From an uncultured Clostridium sp. (lineage in GTDB: Bacteria; Bacillota; Clostridia; Lachnospirales; Anaerotignaceae), in contig CAMXTM010000084.1 of the NCBI GenBank assembly GCA_947246775.1, positions 1-8,021 on the forward strand: a stretch of DNA of 8,021 nucleotides. Direction: 5' to 3'. The translations under genes and the position numbers were made by a program. This document shows, piece by piece, positions 1 through 6,865 of this stretch. Numbering within the stretch: position 1 is the first letter of the stretch; each line of letters begins with the position of its first letter. A model generated the notes under the pieces. The model was not told where the DNA came from. It ran no database searches and saw only the letters and a list, made by a program, of their open reading frames with translations.

Positions 1-2073
1 TTTGGTGAGGCAAAACAGAAAAAAAAGCGTACCAAAACCAAAAAAGGAGCTGCGATTGAAAGTTTTACCGACTTAAAACCGGGCGACTATGTTGTACATG
101 ACAATCATGGCATTGGTGTATTTCAAGGTTTAGAAAAAATTACAATGGACGGCATTAACAAAGACTATATGAAAATATCTTATGCCAATGGTGGAAATCT
201 TTTTGTTCCTGTCAATCAAATGAATTTAATCCAAAAATATATTGGTAGTCATGCTGTTGCGCCCAAATTAAATAAATTAGGCGGGCAAGAGTGGGGAAAA
301 GCAAAAACAAAAGCACGTTCTGCTATCAAAATACTCGCACAGGATTTAGTCGCACTCTATGCCAAAAGAGCAGAGGCAAAGGGCTTTGTATACTCTAAAG
401 ATACCCTATGGCAAAAAGAATTTGAAGAAGGCTTTCCTTATGAAGAAACAGAAGACCAATTAGACGCCATAGAAGATGTCAAACGAGACATGGAAAATGG
501 CAAAGTCATGGACAGACTGATATGTGGCGATGTAGGTTACGGCAAAACAGAAGTTGCTATCCGTGCTGCCTTTAAAGCAATCCAAGACGGAAAACAAGTT
601 GCCTATTTAGTGCCTACTACAATACTGGCTCAGCAGCACTACAACACCTTTTTACAAAGAATGTCTGCTTATCCGATACAAATTGGACTACTTTCCCGTT
701 TTCGTACGCCAAAGCAGCAAAAAGAAACCCTAGAGGGACTCAAAAATGGGATTGTTGACATTGTCATCGGCACACATAGAATTTTATCAAAAGATGTATA
801 TTTTAAAGATTTAGGGCTTATTATTGTAGATGAAGAACAGCGTTTTGGTGTGGGACACAAGGAAAAATTAAAATCGTTTCGCTCCAATGTCAATGTACTG
901 ACCTTAACCGCAACGCCAATCCCTCGTACGCTTCACATGAGTTTATCAGGGATTCGTGATATGAGCATCTTAGAAGAACCTCCCCAAGAGCGTTACCCAA
1001 TCCAAACCTATGTATTAGAAAGCAATCCTGCTTTTGTCAAAGAGGCAATTCACAGAGAACTCGCAAGAGGCGGGCAAGTATACTATTTATTTAATCGTGT
1101 ACAAAATATTGCAGACGAAACACTCAATTTACAAAAATTAGTTCCTGAGGCAAAAATTCGTTATGCGCATGGTCAAATGACAGAGAGAGAACTCGAAAAC
1201 ATTATGTCAGATTTTATCGAGGGTGAAATTGATGTCCTTGTTTGTACCACAATTATAGAAACTGGTTTAGACATCTCCAACACCAACACCATTATTATAC
1301 AAGATGCTGACCGCATGGGACTTTCTCAACTTTATCAGCTTCGGGGACGTGTTGGGCGTTCTAATAGAATGGCATACGCCTATTTAATGTACCACAAAGA
1401 CAAAGTATTACAGGAAACAGCAGAAAAAAGATTACAAACGATACGAGAATTTACAGAATTTGGTTCTGGTTTTAAAATCGCGATGAGAGATTTAGAAATT
1501 CGAGGAGCTGGAAATCTTTTGGGCGCAGAACAACATGGGCATATGGAAGCAATTGGCTATGATATGTACTGCCGCCTTTTAGAAGAAGAAATCCAAAATA
1601 TGAAAGGCGAACCCAAAGAGGAGTATTTCGAAACTTCGATTGACTTAAATATTAACGCTTATATTCCTGATTTTTATATTAAAAATCAAGAACAGCGCAT
1701 GGAAATGTATAAAAAAATTGCTGCCATTACCAACCAAAACGACTACTACAACATACAGGAAGAATTAGAAGACCGCTTTGGAAATTTACCAAAAAGTGTC
1801 CAAACCCTATTAGATGTGGTATTGCTCAAAGCAGAAGCACACCACTTCGGTATTCTTTCTATTGCACAAAAAGCAACTAATGTTATCCTACAGCTAAAAC
1901 CTGACGCCAACATAGAGCCAAGCGCTATTACAACGCTACTTACTGACGGAAAAGGCAAATATCATTTTACAGCTGGTGATTCTCCTTATCTTACAATACT
2001 GCTTAAAAAAAAGGAAAAAGAAAGTGTCGTATTAGATAATATTAAAATATTATTACAAATATTGAAAAACTAG
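1..2073 (+). CDS. mfd: Transcription-repair coupling factor Mfd, 5'-truncated by the window edge
   Basis: Mfd is a DNA translocase that binds stalled RNA polymerase, pushes it off DNA and recruits UvrA. The reading frame is open from base 1, so the start lies outside the window; the ATG at 145 is internal. About 690 residues are present, and the full family length of about 1150-1180 implies that the N-terminal UvrB-like and UvrA-binding part (roughly 450-490 residues) is missing. A lysine-rich linker (residues 5-15) precedes the CarD-like RNA polymerase-interaction domain (GDYVVHDNHGIGVF, about residues 28-41). The superfamily 2 helicase core follows: Walker A GDVGYGKT (526-549), DEEQ (829-840), TATP (907-918), motif V TTIIETGLDIS (1246-1278) and motif VI QLRGRVGRS (1336-1362). 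The last roughly 150 residues match the C-terminal TRCF domain that contacts the N-terminus in autoinhibition. RecG shares the helicase core but lacks the CarD-like and TRCF domains. All motifs look intact and no frameshift is seen. Confidence 0.97.
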   Translation, partial: FGEAKQKKKRTKTKKGAAIESFTDLKPGDYVVHDNHGIGVFQGLEKITMDGINKDYMKISYANGGNLFVPVNQMNLIQKYIGSHAVAPKLNKLGGQEWGKAKTKARSAIKILAQDLVALYAKRAEAKGFVYSKDTLWQKEFEEGFPYEETEDQLDAIEDVKRDMENGKVMDRLICGDVGYGKTEVAIRAAFKAIQDGKQVAYLVPTTILAQQHYNTFLQRMSAYPIQIGLLSRFRTPKQQKETLEGLKNGIVDIVIGTHRILSKDVYFKDLGLIIVDEEQRFGVGHKEKLKSFRSNVNVLTLTATPIPRTLHMSLSGIRDMSILEEPPQERYPIQTYVLESNPAFVKEAIHRELARGGQVYYLFNRVQNIADETLNLQKLVPEAKIRYAHGQMTERELENIMSDFIEGEIDVLVCTTIIETGLDISNTNTIIIQDADRMGLSQLYQLRGRVGRSNRMAYAYLMYHKDKVLQETAEKRLQTIREFTEFGSGFKIAMRDLEIRGAGNLLGAEQHGHMEAIGYDMYCRLLEEEIQNMKGEPKEEYFETSIDLNINAYIPDFYIKNQEQRMEMYKKIAAITNQNDYYNIQEELEDRFGNLPKSVQTLLDVVLLKAEAHHFGILSIAQKATNVILQLKPDANIEPSAITTLLTDGKGKYHFTAGDSPYLTILLKKKEKESVVLDNIKILLQILKN

Positions 2074-2093
2074 AATTTTTTATCTTTCTATTA

Positions 2094-2099
2094 TATAAT
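2094..2099 (+). promoter_or_regulatory. Possible -10 element for the downstream lipoprotein gene
   Basis: A perfect TATAAT lies 72 bases before the lipoprotein start, in the mfd-lipoprotein gap. No good -35 hexamer sits 16-18 bases upstream (TAGAAT at 17) and there is no TGn extension, so it may be a chance match in AT-rich DNA. The gap has no terminator hairpin, so read-through from mfd is the alternative source of transcription. Confidence 0.25.
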
Positions 2100-2170
2100 G
2101 AAAAATAAAGAGGAAATGTTTCTTTTTTTCTATAAAAATACTAGATTATACTAACGAAGCAGGTGCATTT

Positions 2171-3136
2171 ATGAAAAATTTTAAATCAATTATCGCCATG
2201 CTTCTTTGTTTCTCACTGCTTGCAGTTGCAGGCTGCTCAAATAAAATTGACAGAGAAGACACCATTGCGACAGTAGGAGGCAAGGCGATTTCTAAATCAG
2301 AATATATGTTATATCTATATGAAGCAACACAGGATTTTAACGCTATTGGCGGTGACGATATATGGGATACTGATTTTGACGGTCAGTCTGCTGAAAATGT
2401 TGTAAAAGAAAGAGCTTTTACTACGATGGTTCATGTAAAAGTGACAGTAGATAAAGCAAATAGATACAAAGTCTCTCTTTCTGAGGAAGATAAAGAAAAT
2501 GCCAAAATAGAAGGAGAAGCAGAACTTGCCGCTATGACACCACAGCAAAAAGAGATTATTTCTATATCAGAACAAGACATCTACAAAATTATGGAAGATA
2601 CTTCTCTTTACAGAAAAGTAGTAGAAGCTGTTACAAAAGATTATCAGCTTTCTGAAGCAGATTTTAACGCTTATTTTGAACAGAACAAAGAAACACAAAG
2701 AGCCGCATACACAGAATATACATTGAGTAGTATGTTACTATCAGACCAGCAAACAGCACAACAAATTTCGCAAAGTATTAAAAATGGGGAGGATTTTGAA
2801 ACACTATTTCAAACCTATCTTGCTGAATCACCACAGACAGAAAATACTGGTGTGATACAAACATACAAAAATCGTTTAGACTCTACTTTTAATATCGATT
2901 TTCATTTAGAAGAAGGCGAAATTAGTGATGCTATTGCTACAGAAGATGGCTATTTTATCATTCGTGTTGACAAAAAAACCGTCCCTGATGATGCGCAACT
3001 AAAACAATTTATGCTAGAAGAATATAGCAATCTTATGAAACAACAAGTCTTTACCGATGAATTAAATCAGTGGCTTGCTGATACAGAAATAGAGCGAAAC
3101 GAAACTCTGTGGGATACTATTGAAATGATACCTTAA
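2171..3136 (+). CDS. Secreted lipoprotein of the PrsA/SurA foldase type with a degenerate parvulin domain
   Basis: This is probably an extracellular membrane-anchored chaperone for exported proteins. The 321-residue product starts with a lipoprotein signal peptide: basic K2/K5, a hydrophobic stretch, and the lipobox V19-A20-G21-C22, with Cys22 predicted to be lipidated. Residues about 30-170 resemble the helical SurA N-terminal chaperone region (TVGGKAISKSEYMLYLYE at 34-51), and about 183-268 resembles a parvulin (PPIC-type) fold, ending in the typical EISDAIATEDGYFIIRV pattern (250-266). Three positions expected in active parvulins are changed: the SHIL-type histidine is in SSML (about residue 188), the GGDLG motif is absent (TGVIQ instead), and the GYHI histidine is F262. 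Isomerase activity is therefore doubtful and a chaperone-only role is more likely (inference). ATG 2171 is chosen because of the signal peptide and an AGGTG ribosome-binding site at 2161-2165. It follows mfd by 97 bases, a neighbourhood common in Clostridia. A general SurA_N lipoprotein of other function is possible. Confidence 0.85.
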   Translation: MKNFKSIIAMLLCFSLLAVAGCSNKIDREDTIATVGGKAISKSEYMLYLYEATQDFNAIGGDDIWDTDFDGQSAENVVKERAFTTMVHVKVTVDKANRYKVSLSEEDKENAKIEGEAELAAMTPQQKEIISISEQDIYKIMEDTSLYRKVVEAVTKDYQLSEADFNAYFEQNKETQRAAYTEYTLSSMLLSDQQTAQQISQSIKNGEDFETLFQTYLAESPQTENTGVIQTYKNRLDSTFNIDFHLEEGEISDAIATEDGYFIIRVDKKTVPDDAQLKQFMLEEYSNLMKQQVFTDELNQWLADTEIERNETLWDTIEMIP

Positions 3137-3154
3137 TAAAAAGAGGTGGTAGTT

Positions 3155-3190
3155 ATGAGGCTGTGCATTGTATTTACTGAAATAGTTTAA
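3155..3190 (+). CDS. Possible 11-residue leader peptide upstream of the esterase gene
   Basis: An ATG at 3155 preceded by a strong ribosome-binding site (GAGGTGG, 3143-3149, 5 bases away) opens a frame encoding MRLCIVFTEIV and a TAA at 3188-3190. The frame runs through the left arm of a perfect inverted repeat and stops in its loop, so a translating ribosome would occupy the hairpin next to the esterase ribosome-binding site. That geometry resembles translational attenuators, but no inducer or regulatory codon run is evident. It may be a remnant of a duplicated start region, since the esterase also begins MRL, or a chance match. There is no evidence that it is expressed. Confidence 0.3.
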   Translation: MRLCIVFTEIV

Positions 3191-3210
3191 ATACGGACTA
3201 TTTCAGTAAA
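3173..3210 (+). promoter_or_regulatory. Perfect 14-bp inverted repeat (mRNA hairpin) abutting the esterase ribosome-binding site
   Basis: The arms TTTACTGAAATAGT (3173-3186) and ACTATTTCAGTAAA (3197-3210) are exact reverse complements with a 10-base loop. The right arm ends inside the AAAGGAG ribosome-binding site (3208-3214) of the esterase. No T-run follows on either strand, so it is not a standard intrinsic terminator. It could limit or stabilise the esterase message, mark an RNA processing site between the lipoprotein and esterase genes, or be a DNA operator. The structure is seen directly; its role is inferred. Confidence 0.6.
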
Positions 3211-3224
3211 GGAGTGTATGGATT

Positions 3225-3992
3225 ATGAGATTAAGTGGTACTATATTTTCTAATGTACTGCAAAAAGACACAGGCATTACCATTATTACACCAAATGATT
3301 TATCAAAACAAAAAACATATAAAGTAGCTTACGTGCTGCATGGGCTTTGCGGAAATCACAAAACTTGGTTAGATTATTCTATGCTACCCGTTTATGCTAT
3401 GGAAAGCAACACCGTTTTTATTTTACCCGATGCAGAAAGAAGTTTTTATTGCAATATGAAATATGGTTTTGCGTATTTTGATTACATTACAGAAGAATTG
3501 CCTTTGATTTGCAAAAACTTTTTTTCTATTTCTTCTCGTAGAGAAGATACCATAATACTAGGTGGTTCTATGGGTGGCTATGGAGCTTTATTATGTGCCT
3601 TGTCCAAACCAGAACAATATGGTATTTGTGCTGCTTTTTCCTCTTGCTGTTTGTTTTTACAGCAAGGACTTTATGACATGAAACACAACAGTATAAAATA
3701 TCAGCAGCAATTTGGAACACAACTATTAAATGATTTTTATGCCATATTTGGCGAAACATTAGAATATAAACCGGAACTTGACCTATTAGAACGGATAAAA
3801 AAAGCAAAAATATTTCCTGAACTTTATTTGACTTGTGGCACAAATGATTTCTTTTATCAAGACCATTTGCAATTTTGTAAGGAACTAAAAAATAAAAATG
3901 TACCATTTTCGTTTGAACAGTGGGAAGCTCAGCACGATTTTATCTATTTTGATAAAGCAATTCAAAAAATGATTACAAAATATTCATTGTAA
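3225..3992 (+). CDS. Alpha/beta-hydrolase esterase of the esterase D / tributyrin esterase (EstA) type
   Basis: This is a predicted cytoplasmic carboxylesterase, 255 residues, with no signal peptide. Members of this family hydrolyse short-chain esters such as acetyl or butyryl esters, or S-formyl thioesters. The substrate here cannot be read from sequence. The visible signature is complete: an HGLCG oxyanion-loop motif (39-43), the nucleophile elbow GGSMGGYG (113-120, Ser115), an acid candidate Asp208 in CGTNDFF (204-210), and the catalytic His237 in AQHDF (235-239). Length fits the family (about 250-280). The start at 3225 follows AAAGGAG at 3208-3214 with a 10-base spacer, slightly long. 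The competing ATG at 3218 gives only 11 codons. No terminator separates it from the lipoprotein gene, so co-transcription is possible, modulated by the hairpin at 3173-3210. It ends at a bidirectional terminator. Confidence is high for the fold and catalytic triad, moderate for the EstA label, and low for substrate. Confidence 0.88.
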   Translation: MRLSGTIFSNVLQKDTGITIITPNDLSKQKTYKVAYVLHGLCGNHKTWLDYSMLPVYAMESNTVFILPDAERSFYCNMKYGFAYFDYITEELPLICKNFFSISSRREDTIILGGSMGGYGALLCALSKPEQYGICAAFSSCCLFLQQGLYDMKHNSIKYQQQFGTQLLNDFYAIFGETLEYKPELDLLERIKKAKIFPELYLTCGTNDFFYQDHLQFCKELKNKNVPFSFEQWEAQHDFIYFDKAIQKMITKYSL

Positions 3993-3999
3993 AAAAGAT

Positions 4000-4046
4000 A
4001 AACCAGTCTGCTAACAATAATGATTTAACAGACTGGTTTTTTATTT
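4000..4046. terminator. Bidirectional intrinsic terminator between convergent esterase and galE
   Basis: The arms AAACCAGTCTG (4000-4010) and CAGACTGGTTT (4029-4039) form an 11-bp perfect stem. On the + strand the stem runs into TTTTTTATTTT (4037-4047). On the - strand it is followed by TTTATCTTTTTT (complement of 3991-4002). It lies 8 bases after the esterase stop and 11 bases beyond the galE stop, so it probably ends both transcripts. Confidence 0.9.
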
Positions 4047-4049
4047 TAA

Positions 4050-5042
4050 TTATCTATCTTCGTATCCATTTGGGTGGTTTTTATGCCATTGCCATGCGCT
4101 ATCGATAATTTTTTCCAATGTATTATATTTTGGCTGCCAACCTACTTCTTTTATAATTTTTTCAGAAGAGGCGATTAGCACAGATGGGTCACCAGCACGT
4201 CTTGGCTCTACTTTTTCTGGAATCTCTTTTCCTGTTACTTTTCTTGTCATCTCTATAACTTCTTTTACAGAAAAACCTTTGCCATTTCCCAAATTATAGG
4301 TACGACTTTTATTTTCTTCCATTGTTTTTTCTAAAGAAAGAATATGCGCATCAGCTAGGTCTGTTACATGAATATAGTCACGAATACAAGTTCCATCTTC
4401 TGTTGGGTAGTCATCGCCAAATACGCCTATAAATTCCCTCTTGCCAAGTGCTACTTGCAATATAATCGGAATCAAATGACTTTCTGGAAAATGGTCTTCC
4501 CCAATTGTACCGCTTTTATGTGCGCCTGCTGCATTAAAATAACGCAATACAGAATATTTAATACCATACGCTTCATCAAACCAGCGCAATATTTTTTCTA
4601 CACAAAGTTTGGACTCTCCATAGGGATTAGTTGGCAAAGTTCTATCACTTTCCAAAATTGGAATATTTTCAGGCTCGCCATAGGTCGCTGCTGTAGAAGA
4701 AAATACAATATATTTTACATTATGCTCTCTCATCTTTTTCAAAAGACTCAATGTGCCACCAATATTATTTTCAAAATATTTCGCTGGCTCTTTTACACTC
4801 TCTCCTACAAGAGAATATGCCGCAAAGTCAATCACCGCATCAATATGATGTGCTGTAAAAACAGTTTCCAAAAAATCGCCATCTGCAATATTTCCTACAC
4901 AAAGTGTCGCTCTTTCATCTACTGCTTTTTTATGCCCTGTTTCCAAACTATCTGCTACAACTACTTCATAGTTTTTATCCAACAGTTCCTTTACCGTATG
5001 GCTACCAATATATCCTGCTCCACCACAAACTAAAATTTTCAT
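4050..5042 (-). CDS. galE: UDP-glucose 4-epimerase GalE
   Basis: GalE interconverts UDP-glucose and UDP-galactose using tightly bound NAD+. It serves the Leloir pathway or supplies UDP-galactose (sometimes UDP-GalNAc) for cell-surface polysaccharides. The 330-residue product has the family's usual length and is a cytoplasmic short-chain dehydrogenase-type enzyme. It shows the NAD-binding Rossmann motif GGAGYIGSH (7-15), the FSSTAATYG strand (114-122, with Thr117 in the position of the catalytic Ser/Thr), the catalytic YGESK pair Tyr141/Lys145, and the substrate-side LRYFNAAGA segment (166-174). The RDYIHVTDLA motif (221-230) and the C-terminal RRAGDPSVLIAS region (281-292) are also typical. 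No galK or galT is visible, and the upstream gene is murG, which favours an envelope role (inference). The ATG is preceded by AAGGAGG (complement of 5053-5059), with a 10-base spacer. It is probably transcribed with murG, 15 bases upstream, and ends at the shared terminator. Confidence 0.96.
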   Translation of the reverse strand: MKILVCGGAGYIGSHTVKELLDKNYEVVVADSLETGHKKAVDERATLCVGNIADGDFLETVFTAHHIDAVIDFAAYSLVGESVKEPAKYFENNIGGTLSLLKKMREHNVKYIVFSSTAATYGEPENIPILESDRTLPTNPYGESKLCVEKILRWFDEAYGIKYSVLRYFNAAGAHKSGTIGEDHFPESHLIPIILQVALGKREFIGVFGDDYPTEDGTCIRDYIHVTDLADAHILSLEKTMEENKSRTYNLGNGKGFSVKEVIEMTRKVTGKEIPEKVEPRRAGDPSVLIASSEKIIKEVGWQPKYNTLEKIIDSAWQWHKNHPNGYEDR

Positions 5043-5052
5043 TTCTACTACT

Positions 5053-5060
5053 CCTCCTTA
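5053..5060 (-). promoter_or_regulatory. Strong galE ribosome-binding site overlapping the murG stop codon
   Basis: On the - strand the sequence TAAGGAGG contains both the murG stop (TAA, complement of 5058-5060) and a full anti-16S match. Ribosomes ending murG therefore finish on the galE ribosome-binding site, which fits an operon with translational coupling. Confidence 0.8.
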
Positions 5061-6119
5061 TCCCTTTTTAATTACTTTTATCACTTCTTTTACACCATCT
5101 GACATATGGCTTTTTTCCATATTTTTAATATATTTTTGCCTATTGTCATACAGAGAACGCACTGCCTTTTCCAAAGAAATATATGTCATGTCTTCTTCCT
5201 GCAATACCATAGAAAAACCTTGCTTTTCAAAAGACTGTGCATTTAATATTTGGTCACCTCTACTCGCTTTTGCCGAAAGTGGTATCAAAAGACTTGGTTT
5301 TTTTAAAGCTAAAAATTCAGATATAGAATTGCTGCCCGCCCTCGAAATTACAACATCAGACATAGCAAAAATATGGGGCAACTCCTCTGACAAATATTCA
5401 AACTGTTTATATCCTTTTTTATTTTCTAATTTTTTATCAAAATTTCCTTTGCCGCAAATATGCACCAACTGGAAATCTTTTAACAGGGTAGGTAATGCGC
5501 CTCTTAGTTGCACATTGATTTTAACAGACCCCAAGCTTCCCCCCATTACCATAATAATAGGCTTTTCCTCTGTAAATCCACACAGTTCTAATCCTTTTTG
5601 CTTTTGTCCCTCAAATAACTGTTTTCTAATAGGTGTACCTGTATTAATTCCTTTTCCCTTTGTAATATAATTTACTGTTTCTGGAAAGGTAGTGCAAACT
5701 TTTTTTGCAAAAGGCATCGCTATTTTATTTGCTAGTCCTGGTGTCATATCGGATTCATGCACAATGACAGGCACTTTATTGAATTTCGCCCCCAATACCA
5801 CAGGAACTGCTACAAATCCTCCCTTTGAAAACACAATATCTGGTTTTAGTTTCCGAATTAAAGAGGTCGCTTCTTTGATGCCAGAAATCACTCGAAACAC
5901 ATCAGTCACATTTTTAAAAGACAAATATCTTCTTAATTTTCCCGTAGGAATCCCATAATAAGTAATATTTTCTTTTTCGATTAGTCCCTTTTCCATGCCT
6001 TGCTCAGAACCAATATATACTATCTCATACCCCTCTTTTTTTAGTGCAGGAATCAATGCCAAATTTGGTGTTACATGACCTGCTGTTCCCCCACCTGTCA
6101 ACACTATTTTTTTCACCAT
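5058..6119 (-). CDS. murG: UDP-GlcNAc:lipid I N-acetylglucosaminyltransferase MurG
   Basis: MurG transfers GlcNAc from UDP-GlcNAc to lipid I on the inner face of the membrane, giving lipid II for peptidoglycan. The 353-residue product has the two-Rossmann GT-B layout. The N-terminal glycine loop is [11 protein letters not shown] (9-19), followed by SKGGF (98-102) and [12 protein letters not shown] (121-132). The second nucleotide-binding domain shows MGGSLGS (192-198), HICGKGNFD (220-228), [10 protein letters not shown] (259-268, Glu268 at the expected UDP-ribose position) and GDQ..NA (288-294). The first loop reads GGGTAGH rather than the more common GGGTGGH, and HESDMTPG replaces HEQNxxPG. 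This variant type is known to me from clostridial stand-alone MurG proteins. It lies outside a division and cell-wall (dcw) cluster and is followed by galE. A GGGAG ribosome-binding site (complement of 6126-6130) with 6-base spacing supports the start. A UDP-sugar transferase for another glycolipid is less likely given the intact MurG motifs. Confidence 0.9.
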   Translation of the reverse strand: MVKKIVLTGGGTAGHVTPNLALIPALKKEGYEIVYIGSEQGMEKGLIEKENITYYGIPTGKLRRYLSFKNVTDVFRVISGIKEATSLIRKLKPDIVFSKGGFVAVPVVLGAKFNKVPVIVHESDMTPGLANKIAMPFAKKVCTTFPETVNYITKGKGINTGTPIRKQLFEGQKQKGLELCGFTEEKPIIMVMGGSLGSVKINVQLRGALPTLLKDFQLVHICGKGNFDKKLENKKGYKQFEYLSEELPHIFAMSDVVISRAGSNSISEFLALKKPSLLIPLSAKASRGDQILNAQSFEKQGFSMVLQEEDMTYISLEKAVRSLYDNRQKYIKNMEKSHMSDGVKEVIKVIKKG

Positions 6120-6163
6120 AGCTCACTCCCATTACACTACAATTTAATCTCTATTCTTTTTTT

Positions 6164-6192
6164 ATCATATCAAAAAAATTTGCTAATATCCA
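6164..6192 (-). promoter_or_regulatory. Probable promoter of the murG-galE operon
   Basis: On the - strand an extended -10 (TGATATGAT; TATGAT is the complement of 6164-6169) lies 17 bases from a weak -35, TGGATA (complement of 6187-6192, 4 of 6 consensus bases). The predicted start near 6157 gives a leader of about 38 bases. It sits in the 191-base divergent spacer shared with the ferritin-like gene. Confidence 0.55.
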
Positions 6193-6198
6193 TAGAAA

Positions 6199-6220
6199 TT
6201 TTATATTTATTTATATAAAA
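6199..6220. repeat. AT-only 8-bp inverted repeat flanked by a short direct repeat in the divergent spacer
   Basis: TTTTATAT (6199-6206) and ATATAAAA (6213-6220) are inverted around a 6-base centre. CATAGAAA occurs at 6191-6198 and again at 6227-6234, 36 bases apart. Position between divergent promoters would suit a regulator or a bent AT-rich segment, but the low complexity makes chance occurrence likely. Confidence 0.3.
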
Positions 6221-6310
6221 ATACGACATAGAAAATATTATTTTTTAATCATTTTTTGATTGCTTATTGCATATCATAGCATTAAAAACAAATTGTAAAG
6301 GAGTTCCGCT

Positions 6311-6826
6311 ATGTATCCATATCGTTCTAATACAAATATCTATCAAAAAAATTCTTCCCTCAACACAAGGGAAACAAATATGCCTATTACAAAAGATGAC
6401 CTAAAACAAGACAAACGCCTTTTACAACTGCTAGAAATCGCTCAAGAAGAAACACTAGAATCGCTTTCTGCTTTTGATGCGCTTGTCAAAAATCCAACAC
6501 TACAATCAGATGTTGAAACACTACGCAATGCTTATTTAGATGAAATCAAGCATTTACAGCAATTACAAGAAATTTTATACAACATTTCTGGCAAGTCTTC
6601 CCAAGTTCAGCCAGAAACAAAACAGTCTAACACAGAAACAAATGCCCAAACAATTTCATCAGAAATAGAAAAAGCATTATTCCGAGAAATGGAGCAGACA
6701 GACTTTTTTAGAGAACTACTTCTTGCAATACCTCAAACAGATTTAAGAGATATTCTTTTTGAAATTATAACCGACAAACAAGACCATTGTATTCGTCTTT
6801 GTTTCCTTTTTTCAAAATATCAATAG
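6311..6826 (+). CDS. Ferritin-like helical protein, function unknown
   Basis: This is a predicted cytoplasmic 171-residue protein with no signal peptide or membrane segment. I recognise a ferritin/rubrerythrin-like pattern but no named gene. Two helical blocks are visible: residues about 33-92, with E46/E47/E50 and the ExxH motif E78-I-K-H81, and residues about 116-168, with E126/E128 and D155/D158/H159. They are joined by a polar Gln/Thr/Ser/Asn linker (about 93-115). The E, ExxH, E, xxxH order resembles a di-iron four-helix bundle, though the second motif is DKQDH rather than ExxH, so iron binding is uncertain. The N-terminus MYPYRSNTNIYQ is tyrosine- and asparagine-rich, like those of some clostridial spore-coat-associated ferritin-like proteins (a loose analogy). 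The ATG at 6311 has AAAGGAG at 6297-6303 with 7-base spacing. The internal ATG at 6380 (residue 24) has a poorer site. No convincing vegetative promoter is seen; CATAGCAT at 6275-6282 loosely resembles a sporulation sigma-E -10, without a matching -35. Confidence 0.7.
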   Translation: MYPYRSNTNIYQKNSSLNTRETNMPITKDDLKQDKRLLQLLEIAQEETLESLSAFDALVKNPTLQSDVETLRNAYLDEIKHLQQLQEILYNISGKSSQVQPETKQSNTETNAQTISSEIEKALFREMEQTDFFRELLLAIPQTDLRDILFEIITDKQDHCIRLCFLFSKYQ

Positions 6827-6843
6827 TAAATTTTTTATTTCCA

Positions 6844-6852
6844 TGTTATAAT
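6844..6852 (+). promoter_or_regulatory. Extended -10 promoter for the HIT gene
   Basis: TGTTATAAT contains a perfect TATAAT (6847-6852) with a TGn extension (6844-6846), which can act without a good -35; none is seen at the usual spacing. Transcription would start near 6859, just after the ferritin-like gene's stop, giving a leader of about 60 bases that includes the hairpin at 6866-6891. Confidence 0.65.
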
Positions 6853-6865
6853 AAACACAATCAAA

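Noticed and set aside
145..147. ATG at 145 as the start of the Mfd-like protein
   Set aside because: The same frame is open to base 1 and encodes the CarD-like domain motif (GDYVVHDNHGIGVF) before this ATG, so it is an internal methionine of a gene cut by the window edge.
2101..2131. Possible terminator from AAAGAGGAAA and TTTCTTTTTT after mfd
   Set aside because: The pairing is almost all A-T with a 2-base loop, too small and weak for an intrinsic terminator.
2116..2154. 12-codon frame (MFLFFYKNTRLY) with a purine-rich AAGAGG just upstream, in the mfd-lipoprotein gap
   Set aside because: The ribosome-binding site is only about 2 bases from the ATG, the peptide is low-complexity from AT-rich DNA, and no structure accompanies it.
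3218..3253. Alternative ATG at 3218 just before the esterase start
   Set aside because: It gives only 11 codons (MDYEIKWYYIF), lies 3 bases from the ribosome-binding site, and is out of frame with the esterase.
3568..3906. 112-residue open frame on the - strand
   Set aside because: It is antisense to the esterase across its catalytic region and is a shadow of that gene.
4368..5033. 221-residue open frame on the + strand
   Set aside because: It lies wholly antisense to galE, is rich in Cys, Ile and Phe as expected for a shadow frame, and has no recognisable domain.
5143..5958. Open frames on the + strand (5143-5670 and 5692-5958)
   Set aside because: Both are antisense to murG, whose motifs are intact, and neither has a recognisable domain.
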